DNA of 64,000 nt, from NCBI GenBank assembly GCA_030348385.1, contig JAUCFP010000006.1, positions 5,111,501 to 5,175,500 on the forward strand. The letters are read 5' to 3'. Under the pieces are notes generated by a model. The model was not told the origin of the DNA. It ran no database searches and was given only the letters and a program-made list of their open reading frames with translations. A program made the position numbers and the translations under genes. This stretch comes from Cytobacillus sp. NJ13. Its GTDB lineage: Bacteria; Bacillota; Bacilli; Bacillales; Cytobacillaceae. Position 1 is the stretch's first letter, and each line of letters begins with the position of its first letter. This document shows, piece after piece, positions 32,355-41,940 of this stretch.

Positions 32355-32512
32355 AACGCATGTGAAAATACATGCAAATGGAACATAGAATAAAAGCAGG
32401 AATTGATTTCTGCTGAGAAATATTAGAAAAATCAAAGAATAACCCATCCTATATAGGAAAATAAACGAAAATCATTTAAAATAAGAAGTAAATTAAAGTT
32501 ACAAGGGGATTA

Positions 32513-35500
32513 ATGGAAATGGCTGACACGATTTTGCAACCTGGATTGCAGCAAACTGAATTAATGAACAGAATAACTGCTATATATACATTCGCCCAGA
32601 GAAATGGGGATAGCCAGACAGCTAAAAGAGCTAAGGATCTCTTAATTAAGCTAAGAGACCAGGAATTTGCCATCGCTTTTTGCGGACATTTTTCAGCTGG
32701 GAAATCGAGCATGATTAACAAGCTTGCAGGAGAGGACCTTCTTCCGTCCTCGCCGATACCAACCAGTGCCAACCTGGTAAAAGTCAAATCAGGTGAGGAA
32801 GATTATGCAAAAGTTATTTTTAAGGAAGGAAAGCCAAGGATTTATCCAGCTCCGTATGATTACGGACAGGTAAAATCCTATTGCAAGGACGGCGATTCAA
32901 TTCATTCCATTGAAATAAGCCATTCTGCCACCAGTTTGCCCAAGAAGGCAGTAATTATGGATACACCTGGAATCGATTCTACAGATGATGCGCATAGAAT
33001 TGCTACTGAATCTGCTCTTCATTTGGCTGACCTCGTTTTTTATGTTATGGATTATAACCATGTCCAGTCGGAATTAAATTTTCTTTTTACAAAAGAACTG
33101 ACGGCTGCAGGAAAAGAAGTTTATCTTGTTATCAATCAAATTGATAAACACCGGGATGAAGAGCTCAGCTTTGAACAATTTAAAGAAAGCGTAAAGGAAT
33201 CATTTGCATCCTGGGGAGTAAAGCCTGCGCGGATTTTTTACACCACGTTAAAAGACGAAAATCACCAGGCAAACGATTTTAAGGCACTTAAGAACTTTAT
33301 TAACAGCAGCATTGATAACCGTGAAGTGCTTTTGCCCCAGTCCGTTTTTCATTCTTTAAAGAAATTAACAGAGGATCATCTGGCATTTTTAGGAGACGCC
33401 CATGCAGCTGAAAAAGATAAATGGGAAGAAAAATTGGCTGAATTAGATCAGGAAGAACGGGATCAGCTCGGAAACAGGCTGCAAGAGTTAGAGAATCAGT
33501 TGAATAAGCTAAAGTCTTCCATACATGAAGCAGATATTGAGTTATCCGGAAAGTTAGATGAGATTTTAAAAAACGCTTATTTAATGCCTTTCCAGACGAG
33601 GGAACTGGCAGAATCTTACCTTGAGTCGTGCCAGCCTTCGTTTAAAATTGGCCTATTTTTCAGCAAACAGAAAACGGAGCAGGAAAGGTCAGTGCGGCTT
33701 GACCGCTTCTATCAGGATTTTTCCGAAAAGGTTAAGTCTCAGCTGGAGTGGCATATAAAAGAGCTGTTTTTACAGCAGTTCAAGCAGCATAATATCCATG
33801 ACTCAGAAATTCTTGCACAAGTTCAGAGCTTCAAGCTTTCCTTTGAATCAGCAGTTTTAGCCGAAACAGTAAAATCCGGCGCCGTGGTTTCAGGAGATTA
33901 TGTTCTTCAGTATACAAACGACACAGCAGAGGCTGTAAAGAGAATTGCCAAAAAGAATGCAGCTTTCTTGAAAAATGCACTTCTGGAAGCGCTTGAAGAA
34001 AATAACAGTCAGGATCAAACTGTACTGGTCAATGAAATTCGCAAGCTTACAGCCTATGCTGAAGCCCTTAGTGCAATTAAAGCTCTCAATGAAAAAGTAA
34101 TTAAGGCATCTGCCGAGATGAAAGTCTATCTGACAGGTGACTTTGCTCATGATGAGTTTCAAGAGCAAGGCAAAATGCTTGCAGCAGAAGATGTCGATGA
34201 AGCTGAAGTTGTTTTCCTGCATGAAGATAAAATTGAGAAGGAAAAGGTGCTCAATAAACCTGAAAAATCTGCTGAAGAAGAGCAGACAGGGGAAACTGTT
34301 CCTGCGGTTTCCGTTCAGCCTGTTATTGAAAAGCTTCAATTCACCGCTAATGCAGTAAAAGATATCCCAGGTTTCAAAAAGCTTGCAGCTGATTTGGCAG
34401 ATAAAGCATCAAGGCTTGAGAGCAAAGAATTCACAGTTGCCCTTTTTGGTGCATTTAGTGCAGGGAAGTCCTCCTTTGCCAACGCTTTAATCGGGAATAA
34501 ACTGCTTCCGGTTTCACCAAATCCCACTACAGCTGCAATCAACAAAATTAAGCCTGTTAGTGCAGAGAATGAGCATGGAACCGTTCTTGTAAAAGTAAAG
34601 GATTCGAAGACTCTCTTAAATGATATCAATCATTCATTGAAGGTCTTTGATTATTCTGCAGGAAACTTCGGCGATGCTGCTGCAGCGATTAAGAAGATCA
34701 CTGGGGAAAACCAGGATTTCGATGCGAATGAAAAGACACACTTTGCATTTCTTAATGCGTTTATGAGAGGTTTTAATTTCTTCACAGATCAGCTTGGGAA
34801 AGTCATAAAAGCTGATTTGGAAGAGTTTAGGGATTATGTTGCAAATGAAGAAAAATCATGCTTCGTTGAGACGATTGAGGTTTACTTTGATTGTGAACTG
34901 ACAAGGCAGGGAATTACCCTTGTTGACACACCTGGGGCAGATTCGATTAATGCGAGGCATACCGGGGTTGCATTTGAATATATAAAAAACTCAGATGCAA
35001 TCCTTTTTGTAACTTATTATAATCATGCCTTTTCGAAAGCCGATAGAGAGTTTCTTATTCAGCTTGGAAGGGTCAAAGACACCTTCTCTCTTGATAAAAT
35101 GTTCTTTATCGTCAATGCCATTGACCTTGCCAATAGTGAAGAAGAAAAGGATTCGGTACTGGAGTACGTTGAAGAGCAGCTGGTGCAATACGGAATCCGC
35201 CGGCCCCATCTGTCTGGCATTTCAAGCCTTCAAGCTCTGGAAGAGAAGCTGGATAGCAGCAAAGAGAAAGTTTCCAATATCGGCTCATTTGAAAAAAGCT
35301 TTTACTCCTTTATTAATCAAGACCTGCTGAATATTTCCATTTCATCAGCAGAAACAGAGTGGAGGCGCCTATTAGCTCAGCTCAGGTCTTACATTTCTTC
35401 CTCACAGGAAAATAAAGAAGTCAGGTTTGAAAAGCTGAAACAGCTTGAGGAAGAGCATCAAACGGTTGCTGAAATTATCCGTGGACAAAAATCCGAACTG

Positions 35501-36181
35501 CTGTCCCAAAGGCTTGAACAGGAAACGGATGAGCTTGTCTTTTACATCAAGCAAAGAGTGTTTCTTCGTTTCTTTGACTTTGTTAAGGAGGCTTTCAACC
35601 CTTCAGTCCTGAAAGATGATGGCCGGAACTTAAAGAAAGTGCTTAAAATCGCTCTTGATGAATTCCTGGAAAGCTTTGGATTTGATTTTGCCCAAGAGCT
35701 TCGTGCAACAACATTAAGGCTTGAATCCTATATATCCAAGCTGATCGGTCAGCAGCAGGAGACTATTTTGAAAAAAGCCGCCAATGTGAACAGTGATTTG
35801 TCTTTTAGCACATATGAGCCATTAAAAATGGAAAGTATTGAATTTGATTCAGCATTTTCCAATGAAGATCCGAATCAATTTAAAAAAGCTCTATCCTACT
35901 TTAAAAATCCAAAAACGTTTTTTGAAAAGAATGAACGCAAGCTGTTAGCGGATGAACTGGAGAAGAACCTGCAGGAACCTGCAGACCGTTACCTGCAAGC
36001 TGAAAGCACCAGACTAAAATTCCATTACAGCAGCCTGCTGACGGCCGAATTTGAGCGGCTGCTCAATTCGCTGATTGAACAGAACAATGAATATTATGAA
36101 GGAATTACGGCTGCTTTAAAAGATGATTTCCCAATTGAAGAGCTGAAAGAAATTGAGAGGAACATTGCACAGTACGAATAA
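32513..36181 (+). CDS. dynA: Tandem bacterial dynamin DynA (YpbR)
   Basis: 1222-residue membrane-fusing GTPase made of two fused dynamin units; in Bacillus subtilis DynA protects membranes against phage and antibiotic damage. GTPase 1: P-loop GHFSAGKSS (58-66) and switch MDTPGIDSTDD. GTPase 2: GAFSAGKSSFANAL (about 646) and VDTPGADSINA. Each is followed by long helical stalk regions and a hydrophobic paddle-like segment. Length is close to the subtilis protein. ATG 32513 is only 4 bases after AAGGGG, while ATG 32519 is 10 bases after it, so the second Met may be the true start. Confidence 0.95.
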   Translation: MEMADTILQPGLQQTELMNRITAIYTFAQRNGDSQTAKRAKDLLIKLRDQEFAIAFCGHFSAGKSSMINKLAGEDLLPSSPIPTSANLVKVKSGEEDYAKVIFKEGKPRIYPAPYDYGQVKSYCKDGDSIHSIEISHSATSLPKKAVIMDTPGIDSTDDAHRIATESALHLADLVFYVMDYNHVQSELNFLFTKELTAAGKEVYLVINQIDKHRDEELSFEQFKESVKESFASWGVKPARIFYTTLKDENHQANDFKALKNFINSSIDNREVLLPQSVFHSLKKLTEDHLAFLGDAHAAEKDKWEEKLAELDQEERDQLGNRLQELENQLNKLKSSIHEADIELSGKLDEILKNAYLMPFQTRELAESYLESCQPSFKIGLFFSKQKTEQERSVRLDRFYQDFSEKVKSQLEWHIKELFLQQFKQHNIHDSEILAQVQSFKLSFESAVLAETVKSGAVVSGDYVLQYTNDTAEAVKRIAKKNAAFLKNALLEALEENNSQDQTVLVNEIRKLTAYAEALSAIKALNEKVIKASAEMKVYLTGDFAHDEFQEQGKMLAAEDVDEAEVVFLHEDKIEKEKVLNKPEKSAEEEQTGETVPAVSVQPVIEKLQFTANAVKDIPGFKKLAADLADKASRLESKEFTVALFGAFSAGKSSFANALIGNKLLPVSPNPTTAAINKIKPVSAENEHGTVLVKVKDSKTLLNDINHSLKVFDYSAGNFGDAAAAIKKITGENQDFDANEKTHFAFLNAFMRGFNFFTDQLGKVIKADLEEFRDYVANEEKSCFVETIEVYFDCELTRQGITLVDTPGADSINARHTGVAFEYIKNSDAILFVTYYNHAFSKADREFLIQLGRVKDTFSLDKMFFIVNAIDLANSEEEKDSVLEYVEEQLVQYGIRRPHLSGISSLQALEEKLDSSKEKVSNIGSFEKSFYSFINQDLLNISISSAETEWRRLLAQLRSYISSSQENKEVRFEKLKQLEEEHQTVAEIIRGQKSELLSQRLEQETDELVFYIKQRVFLRFFDFVKEAFNPSVLKDDGRNLKKVLKIALDEFLESFGFDFAQELRATTLRLESYISKLIGQQQETILKKAANVNSDLSFSTYEPLKMESIEFDSAFSNEDPNQFKKALSYFKNPKTFFEKNERKLLADELEKNLQEPADRYLQAESTRLKFHYSSLLTAEFERLLNSLIEQNNEYYEGITAALKDDFPIEELKEIERNIAQYE

Positions 36182-36209
36182 TTGGTATTGAAAGGTTGCT
36201 GCTTTTCTT

Positions 36210-36959
36210 ATGGAAAAATGGCTTTCCGATGCTGAAGAAAAATACAATATTGACATCCTTTTTGCATGTGAAGCAGGAAGCAGGGCCTGGGGGACAGATG
36301 ATGCGGAATCAGATTATGATATCCGCTTCATCTTTAAACATAAGGATCTGAAAGCATATCTTGCCCTTGAACGTGCAAAAGAGGTTATTGATGCAAATAC
36401 CCCTTATGATGTGCACGGCTGGGATATTTTTAAAGCATTTGACCTTATGCAGAAATCTAATCCAAGTATTTTCGAATGGGCATACTCACCCATCATCTAC
36501 AAGGATAAGGATGGCTTTTCAAATAGGCTAAGGAGTATCGCGGAAAAAGAGTTCTCACGATATAAGTTATTCCAGCATTACACCCAGCTTTTTTCCCGCA
36601 ATCTTGGTGAAGCGGTTAAAAAAGAGGAATTTACAATTAAGAAACAGAAGCTGCTAATTCAGGCGGTAAGAGCCTGCCTCATTTCAAGGCAGCTGCTTCA
36701 GCAAAATAATTTAAACGGAGACTTTTTGTATACAGGTCTCTTTTGTTTAAAGGAAGAGGATGAGATTACCCTCTTTTATCAGGCCCTGGCTAATGCAAAA
36801 AAACGTGGGGGTCTTATTCAGGAGCATTTAGCAAATCAAATAGCTGAGACACTCGAGTCAGAAAGGGAAGTCCTCTATATTGCCGGTGAATCAATGGCAA
36901 AAGAAAAAGGCAAAGTATCCGGACTGAATGAATGGCTTTGGGAACTACTGAAAGTTTAA
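36210..36959 (+). CDS. YcgL/RlaP-family predicted nucleotidyltransferase
   Basis: 249 residues with a polymerase-beta-type nucleotidyltransferase core: CEAGSRAWGTDDAESDYDIR supplies the G-S motif and the D-x-D metal-binding pair. The rest (YDVHGWDIFKAFDLMQKSNP, FEWAYSPIIY, RAWG) matches the family that includes Bacillus subtilis YcgL and the RNA-ligase-associated RlaP proteins. Substrate unknown. It starts 28 bases after dynA; the ribosome site (GAAAGGTTGC) is weak, so it may be coupled to dynA. Confidence 0.85.
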   Translation: MEKWLSDAEEKYNIDILFACEAGSRAWGTDDAESDYDIRFIFKHKDLKAYLALERAKEVIDANTPYDVHGWDIFKAFDLMQKSNPSIFEWAYSPIIYKDKDGFSNRLRSIAEKEFSRYKLFQHYTQLFSRNLGEAVKKEEFTIKKQKLLIQAVRACLISRQLLQQNNLNGDFLYTGLFCLKEEDEITLFYQALANAKKRGGLIQEHLANQIAETLESEREVLYIAGESMAKEKGKVSGLNEWLWELLKV

Positions 36960-36988
36960 AATTAATTCTGAAAAGAAAAGGGAGAGCT

Positions 36989-37180
36989 ATGGGGAAGAAT
37001 TCTTTTCATGCATGTGCAACCTGCGTAAGCTTCCAGCCTGAAAGACGTAAAGAAGGAATGGTTTATTTTTGCAGCAGACTGGGCTATGAAACGAAACCTG
37101 ACTATCAATTTAACTGCTGGACACCAAAGGAACATATAATACGCCTGATGGAAAAGAGAAAAGGGGAGAACCTTAAATGA
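36989..37180 (+). CDS. Small four-cysteine protein, 63 residues
   Basis: MGKNSFHACATCVSFQPERR with C-x2-C, then YFCSRLGYETKPDYQFNCW giving two more cysteines, a probable zinc-binding site. The start ATG 36989 has AAAGGGAGAG upstream; the open frame from 36932 overlaps the preceding gene. The stop overlaps the start of the sulfurtransferase gene by four bases, so it belongs to the same operon. Position matches a small gene near dynA in other bacilli, but I do not recognise a function. Confidence 0.8.
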   Translation: MGKNSFHACATCVSFQPERRKEGMVYFCSRLGYETKPDYQFNCWTPKEHIIRLMEKRKGENLK

Positions 37181-38013
37181 AGTATCTGGTAGAAAAGGAA
37201 TGGGTTTTAACCAAACTGGATGACCCCAATATCCGAATTGCCGACTGCCGCTTTAAACTTGGGTCGCCTGAAGAAGGGCGCAGCTTATATAATCTCAGCC
37301 ATATTCCCAATGCAGTGTATTTTGATTTAGAGAAGGATCTGTCAGGCCCTGTGAGAGAACATGGGGGCAGGCACCCGCTTCCCGATCCCTCTCAATTTAG
37401 AGGAGCACTTGAGAAATCTGGAATCAGCAGGGATACCACAATAATTGCCTATGATGGAGGAGAAGGGGCTTTTGCTGCAAGATTCTGGTGGATGCTCATG
37501 TATTTGGGACATGAAAAAGTATATGTATTGAACGGCGGATATAAAGAATGGGCTGAGAGCGGCTATCCTTTGACTAATAAGGTTCAAAGCTACGGGCCAG
37601 CTGACTTTAAAATCGATCTGCAGCCTGATATACTTGCTTCATACGAAGAAGTTAAAGAGTTTACCTATAATCAGGATACTGCTGTAATGATTGATTCGAG
37701 AGAGGAAAAGAGATACCTGGGACTGGAAGAGCCTATTGATAAAAAAGCCGGCCATATCCCTGGAGCAATCAATAGAGTTTGGCTTGAAGCGTATAAAAAT
37801 GGAAGGTTTAAAGAAGCAGAGGAACAGGAGCAACGGTTTGCAGACATACATAAGAATAAACCGGTAATTGTTTACTGCGGATCTGGGGTAACAGCAGCAC
37901 CTAATTTCCTGGCATTAAAGGAAGCCGGCTTCCCTAATGTTAAATTATATGCTGGAAGCTTCAGTGACTGGATCTCTTATGACGGCAATAAAATAGAAAC
38001 TGTCGAAAAATAG
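37177..38013 (+). CDS. Two-domain rhodanese sulfurtransferase
   Basis: 278 residues in two rhodanese domains (about 1-140 and 155-278). The catalytic loop in the second domain is YCGSGVTAAP (Cys about 234), the CG[S/T]GVT type associated with 3-mercaptopyruvate sulfurtransferases. The first domain has the structural DCRF and HIPNAVYFDLEKDLSGP motifs and no cysteine in the equivalent loop. It transfers a sulfane sulfur to acceptors such as cyanide or thiols. It is coupled to the preceding four-cysteine protein by an ATGA overlap and followed by a terminator. Confidence 0.92.
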   Translation: MKYLVEKEWVLTKLDDPNIRIADCRFKLGSPEEGRSLYNLSHIPNAVYFDLEKDLSGPVREHGGRHPLPDPSQFRGALEKSGISRDTTIIAYDGGEGAFAARFWWMLMYLGHEKVYVLNGGYKEWAESGYPLTNKVQSYGPADFKIDLQPDILASYEEVKEFTYNQDTAVMIDSREEKRYLGLEEPIDKKAGHIPGAINRVWLEAYKNGRFKEAEEQEQRFADIHKNKPVIVYCGSGVTAAPNFLALKEAGFPNVKLYAGSFSDWISYDGNKIETVEK

Positions 38014-38015
38014 TG

Positions 38016-38044
38016 AAATCCCTTTTTGAAAAAGGGATTTTTTT
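38016..38044 (+). terminator. Intrinsic terminator
   Basis: AAATCCC and GGGATTT arms extended by T5/A5 pairing, then T5. Confidence 0.85.
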
Positions 38045-38104
38045 ACTTTTTAAATTATTATATAATTTAAAAGGTTTAATAGATTTTGAAAATGGAGGGG
38101 TTTA

Positions 38105-38707
38105 ATGAATACTTCGGGCTACACGATAACAAAAAAACAAAGAACTGAAACAAAACAAATATTGGTAACGACTGCAATCATTCTAATATTGTCAGCAATT
38201 TTTATTCCTATATTTTTACTTTCGCCATTTCAGGCACAATTTTACAGACCTGAGGGGACCTGGGTTTTCGAAGCGCCTAAAGCCGCTTATATTACATTTA
38301 GCATAGCTTTGGCATCGATGGGGATTTTTATCTTAGCGGGGGTTTGGCTGCACAGTGCTGAAAAATTCGGCATGATTGCGAAATTTATTACAGGAGCATG
38401 TTTTTTATTTTCACTGGCTACAGTGATTCTCAGTTTTGATTATTACCACTATATTGATAAGAATGGTGTCCATTTTAATACATTATTCAGTTTGAAGGAG
38501 AAGCATTATGATTGGCCGGAAATCAAACAAGCCAGGCAAACGGTCATAAACAAAATGGGTGTTATGTCTGATGATGAATTAATATTTACCTTTAAAGATG
38601 GTACAATATATGCATATCCATTAAATAATAATATACGTAATGCTCGAATCGCTACTTACTATGAACTGGAAGAACATGGAGTTGAATTAATAAGGGAAAC
38701 AGAATAA
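38105..38707 (+). CDS. Membrane protein of unknown function, 200 residues
   Basis: Three hydrophobic helices (about 22-44, 60-85, 92-115) precede a soluble C-terminal domain of about 80 residues. That domain (YYHYIDKNGVHFNTLFSLKE, LIFTFKDGTIYAYPLNN) is beta-rich and has the look of the PH-like domains attached to small Bacillus membrane proteins. ATG 38105 follows GGAGGGG. It stands between two terminators or promoters as a single gene. Function unknown. Confidence 0.75.
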   Translation: MNTSGYTITKKQRTETKQILVTTAIILILSAIFIPIFLLSPFQAQFYRPEGTWVFEAPKAAYITFSIALASMGIFILAGVWLHSAEKFGMIAKFITGACFLFSLATVILSFDYYHYIDKNGVHFNTLFSLKEKHYDWPEIKQARQTVINKMGVMSDDELIFTFKDGTIYAYPLNNNIRNARIATYYELEEHGVELIRETE

Positions 38708-38786
38708 GGCTGTAAAACTTTTCAAGAGAAACGGAGAGTTTCCCATGTTATAATAATTGTTATGATTATAATCGGGAGGCGAAAAA

Positions 38787-39677
38787 ATGAACGAGAAGAA
38801 ACCTTCACTGCTGCTGGTTGATGGAATGGCTCTGCTGTTCAGGGCATATTTTGCAACAGCAATGTCCGGTCAATTTATGATAAATTCAAAAGGAATGCCT
38901 ACAAATGGAGTTTACGGATTTGTTAAACACTTTTTAACGGCTGTTTCTTCCTTTAACCCGACTCATGTGGCCGTATGCTGGGATATGGGAAGCAAAACCT
39001 TCCGCACGGAAATGTTTGATGCCTATAAAGCAAACCGTCCTGAAGCTCCGATTGAACTTGTGCCTCAATTCGATCTAGTAAAAGATGTCGTGGAAGCTTT
39101 TGATGTGCCTAATATTGGCCTTGAAGGATATGAAGCTGATGACTGCATTGGCACCATTGCAAGAAAAGTTAGCCAGGAAGCGGAAGTCCTGATCCTTACT
39201 GGCGACCAGGATATCCTGCAGCTTCTGGATGACAATATTTCTGTCATTCTGCTGCAAAAAGGCTATGGGAATTATCTTGTGCATACGACGGAAACCTTTT
39301 ATGAAGAAAAGGGAATAACACCTAAGCAGATGATTGACCTGAAAGCCTTCATGGGGGATACGAGTGATAATTATCCGGGAGTAAAAGGAATTGGCGAAAA
39401 AACAGCTCTGAAGCTGCTGCAGCAATTTGAGCATATTGAAGGGGTACTGGAAAACCTGGAACAGCTCACAAAAGGACAGCGTGCCAAGATCGAACAGGAT
39501 CTTGAAATGCTGCACTTGAGCAGACAGCTCGCCGAAATAAAATGCGATGTACCAGTTGAATGCCCTCTCGACCTGGCGCAATTCACAATGAACCGGGAAA
39601 AGGTCATGGAGAAATTCACTGAAATTGAATTCCGCGGCCTTCACAGATTTCTTGATTTTAAAAAGGAATATGCATAA
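38787..39677 (+). CDS. ypcP: 5'-3' exonuclease / flap endonuclease YpcP
   Basis: 296-residue FEN1-like nuclease homologous to the N-terminal domain of DNA polymerase I; it removes RNA primers and flaps. Metal-binding acids are in LLLVDGMALLFRAYF, CWDMGSKTFRTEMF, GLEGYEADDCIGTIA, ILTGDQDILQL and AFMGDTSDNYPGVKGIGEKT, the last leading into the helix-hairpin-helix (GVKGIGEKTALKLL). All are intact. ATG follows CGGGAGGCG. As in Bacillus subtilis it stands near sspL and dynA. Confidence 0.95.
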   Translation: MNEKKPSLLLVDGMALLFRAYFATAMSGQFMINSKGMPTNGVYGFVKHFLTAVSSFNPTHVAVCWDMGSKTFRTEMFDAYKANRPEAPIELVPQFDLVKDVVEAFDVPNIGLEGYEADDCIGTIARKVSQEAEVLILTGDQDILQLLDDNISVILLQKGYGNYLVHTTETFYEEKGITPKQMIDLKAFMGDTSDNYPGVKGIGEKTALKLLQQFEHIEGVLENLEQLTKGQRAKIEQDLEMLHLSRQLAEIKCDVPVECPLDLAQFTMNREKVMEKFTEIEFRGLHRFLDFKKEYA

Positions 39678-39686
39678 TAGAAGCTT

Positions 39687-39710
39687 CAGGCGGCTGCCTG
39701 GGGTTTTTTT
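39687..39710 (+). terminator. Probable terminator of ypcP
   Basis: CAGGC-GGCT-GCCTG, three G, then T7. Confidence 0.65.
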
Positions 39711-39749
39711 AAATTGCGTTCCCCTCAGAACCAATATTCCCCATAAATC

Positions 39750-39772
39750 ATAAAAGCCGCCCAAGGCGGCCA
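39750..39772 (-). terminator. Terminator of sspL
   Basis: GCCGCC-CAA-GGCGGC; on the minus strand followed by TTTTATGATTT. Confidence 0.8.
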
Positions 39773-39779
39773 TCAAGCA

Positions 39780-39917
39780 TTATTTAGTATTCTTCTTCTT
39801 CGCTGCATTCTCCAGTTTGCTTTTAGGCTCTTCTGAAAATTCAGCATCCTGCCCGTATCCTTGAGGGTTTACGCCAGGTGCTTTTTTTCCTCTGTTTGTA
39901 TGTCCATTTTTGCTCAT
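39780..39917 (-). CDS. sspL: Acid-soluble spore protein L
   Basis: 45 residues, small, basic and hydrophilic: MSKNGHTNRGKKAPGVNPQG, then acidic EFSEEPKSKLENAAKKKNTK. The GVNPQG core and KxxLExxAKKxNTK tail match Bacillus subtilis SspL, a minor forespore-expressed SASP of mature spores. A strong GGGAGGTGATC precedes ATG 39917, and a terminator follows. Convergent with ypcP. Too short for ordinary ORF length cut-offs. Confidence 0.88.
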   Translation of the reverse strand: MSKNGHTNRGKKAPGVNPQGYGQDAEFSEEPKSKLENAAKKKNTK

Positions 39918-40138
39918 GTGATCACCTCCCCAGCCAGCAATTCCTCCATTGATAACCTTATTATTGTTAAAGTCTAAGGGTTTTAATCATGTCCATGCAG
40001 GGTACAATTTAGCAACTGATGCGGTGAATTTTTCTTCTTTTTTGGGTTTAATTACTCCATGAATACAAGCCTATTTAGCATTTGAAGGAGGAATAATAAA
40101 AGTCTGCATACTTCAAAATAAAGAAGAGGTGAGTTTTT

Positions 40139-40600
40139 ATGAATAAGGGAGTTTATATCGCTCTTTTAAGTATAGGGCTGGCACAGGGCCTGAAAATCCC
40201 CATCCATTATGTAAAAAAGGGAGAACTTCGTCCGGATTTATTTTTCCAGACAGGGGGCATGCCGAGTTCCCATTCGGCAGGTGTTTCGTCTTTAACTACT
40301 TTTATTGCTTTAAAGCGGGGAGTGCCGACGGTCGACTTTGCTTTGTCGCTGGTTTATGGCCTGATCGTTATGTATGATGCCCAGGGAATCAGGCGCCAGA
40401 CCGGTGAGCTAACCCTGAAGGTAAACAGTCTGGGTGAGCTGGTTGATAAAATTCACAAAGATGAAACAGTAAAGTTTGAGGAGGAAGGTCCAAAGAAACT
40501 GAAGGAAATGCTCGGCCACCAGCCTGCTGAAGTATTGGGCGGAGCTCTTCTCGGTGTATTAACTGGAACACTTGGCTACCTTCTAACTAAGAAAAAATAA
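40139..40600 (+). CDS. yuiD: Divergent PAP2-family membrane protein (YuiD type, DUF212)
   Basis: 153-residue membrane protein of the divergent PAP2/acid-phosphatase-related family. It has the signature FQTGGMPSSHSAGVSSL (about 37-53) and LIVMYDAQGIRRQTGE (about 78-93), which carry the family's conserved Ser/His and Asp/Arg. About four hydrophobic segments, with a hydrophilic insertion around 105-125. ATG 40139 follows GAGGTGAG. Likely acts on a phospho- or isoprenoid-type membrane substrate, but this is not shown. The symbol is by resemblance to Bacillus subtilis YuiD. Confidence 0.85.
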   Translation: MNKGVYIALLSIGLAQGLKIPIHYVKKGELRPDLFFQTGGMPSSHSAGVSSLTTFIALKRGVPTVDFALSLVYGLIVMYDAQGIRRQTGELTLKVNSLGELVDKIHKDETVKFEEEGPKKLKEMLGHQPAEVLGGALLGVLTGTLGYLLTKKK

Positions 40601-40720
40601 TTTATGCTAATTGAGCTTACAACTCCCTTGCTTCATGCAGAAAAAAGGTAGATAATTGTCGAAAAATCAAGTAAGATTTAGGAGAACGCAGGAGGGAGCA
40701 GGGGAAGAGGGTAAGTAAAA

Positions 40721-40981
40721 ATGACAGTTGAAGAGTATTTGCACTTTTTGCAAAGTAAAGGTTTTCAATTTCGGGAAGACGCGGTTGGCTTCATTTACTT
40801 TGGCAAAAATTATACCAATGCTTCTGACGAGCTTGCAAATGCAGCAATAGAACTTACATTAAAAGCGCAGAAATCATTTGACGGCAGTTTTTACGTATCT
40901 TTGCTTGAAACATTGGTTTCAAAGAATATTACCAGCAGGCGGGAAGCGATAAAATTTGTAAAAGAAAAAGCAATCATTTAA
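40721..40981 (+). CDS. Conserved hypothetical small protein, 86 residues
   Basis: MTVEEYLHFLQSKGFQFRED, a short FIYFGKNYTNASDELANAA segment and a mostly helical, mixed-charge remainder ending FVKEKAII. No cysteine, signal peptide or membrane helix. GGGGAAGAGG lies upstream, and a strong terminator follows the stop, so this is a monocistronic real gene. I recall similar short proteins only from bacilli and cannot assign a role. Confidence 0.75.
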   Translation: MTVEEYLHFLQSKGFQFREDAVGFIYFGKNYTNASDELANAAIELTLKAQKSFDGSFYVSLLETLVSKNITSRREAIKFVKEKAII

Positions 40982-40982
40982 T

Positions 40983-41015
40983 AAGGCGTGTCTTTTTAGA
41001 GAACACGCCTTTTTT
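40983..41015. terminator. Bidirectional terminator
   Basis: AAGGCGTGT and ACACGCCTT arms with T6 on the plus strand, between convergent genes. Confidence 0.88.
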
Positions 41016-41022
41016 CTATTTA

Positions 41023-41940
41023 TTAAGCTGTTTTTTTCCTAAAGATCGATAAAGTTTTCTTAGCAGGGATTTCTGCAAAAACCATTCCTGCGAAAATAAG
41101 CAGACAGCCAGTCAGGGCACTAAAGGAAAGTCTCTCATTCGCCCACATAAATCCCGCAGCGGCTGCAAACACAGGTTCCATGGCAAAGATCAGGGCTACT
41201 CTTGTAGGTGTTGTGTATTTTTGAAATGCCGTCTGTGCAAAAAATGCGATCGCGGTAGCAAATAGTGAAGTTACAATCAGAGCAGTCACCACATTGGTCT
41301 TAAATAAGACTCCTGTTTCAAATGCCTGCTGCCAATTTTCTGTGAAAAATGCAAAAATGACTGATAGTAATGCCACGGTACCTATTTGAATAACCGTTAA
41401 TAGCAGGGCGGGATATTTGCTGCTGTATTTCCCTGTGAATATGATATGAAGTGCAAAACCGACAGCACAGATTAATACATATGCATCACCGATATTAAGC
41501 GAGACTTTATCGGTCATTGTAAGCAAATACAAACCCCCCGTTGCAATTGATACACCTATAATGGCATTAAATCCTGGCCTGATTTTTAAAAGCATAAAAG
41601 AAAAGACTGGGACCATTACTACACTTAACCCCGTAATAAAGCCAGCTTTTGAAGAAGTTGTATGAAGCAGGCCGATTGTCTGGAAAGCATAGCCTATAAA
41701 TAAAAACAAGCCCATAATAACTCCGGAAATCAAAAGCTTTTTGTCTAGTTTCTTTAACTGTTCTCTCTCAAAAATAACAAGCCAGCCTCCCAGCAAGAAA
41801 GCGGCCATGAAAAAGCGTACGCCATTAAAAGAAAATGGCTCAAGAAACGCAATGGCGTTTTGTACAAGTACAAAGGTGGTTCCCCACACAAAGGCTACCA
41901 GCAAAAGGCTTACATCTGCAAATATAACCGATCTATTCAT
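41023..41940 (-). CDS. EamA/DMT-family transporter
   Basis: 305 residues, ten helices in two EamA domains: LLVAFVWGTTFVLVQNAI opens the first and AVGFALHIIFTGKYSSKYPA the second; AMEPVFAAAAGFMWANERL carries the conserved E-P of the last repeat. Start ATG 41940 overlaps the stop of the RNase H gene (AATGAATAG), so the two are co-translated. Substrate unknown; members export amino acids or metabolites. The 18 extra residues upstream in this frame lie within the RNase H gene. Confidence 0.9.
   Translation of the reverse strand: MNRSVIFADVSLLLVAFVWGTTFVLVQNAIAFLEPFSFNGVRFFMAAFLLGGWLVIFEREQLKKLDKKLLISGVIMGLFLFIGYAFQTIGLLHTTSSKAGFITGLSVVMVPVFSFMLLKIRPGFNAIIGVSIATGGLYLLTMTDKVSLNIGDAYVLICAVGFALHIIFTGKYSSKYPALLLTVIQIGTVALLSVIFAFFTENWQQAFETGVLFKTNVVTALIVTSLFATAIAFFAQTAFQKYTTPTRVALIFAMEPVFAAAAGFMWANERLSFSALTGCLLIFAGMVFAEIPAKKTLSIFRKKTA

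Noticed and set aside
33890..34339. A 149-residue ORF antisense inside dynA
   Set aside because: Phe/Cys/Ile-rich composition of a complementary frame to helical coding sequence; no initiation signal.
39075..39776. A 233-residue ORF antisense to ypcP
   Set aside because: It is the complement of a conserved exonuclease gene, ends at the ypcP start region and has no recognisable domain or ribosome site.
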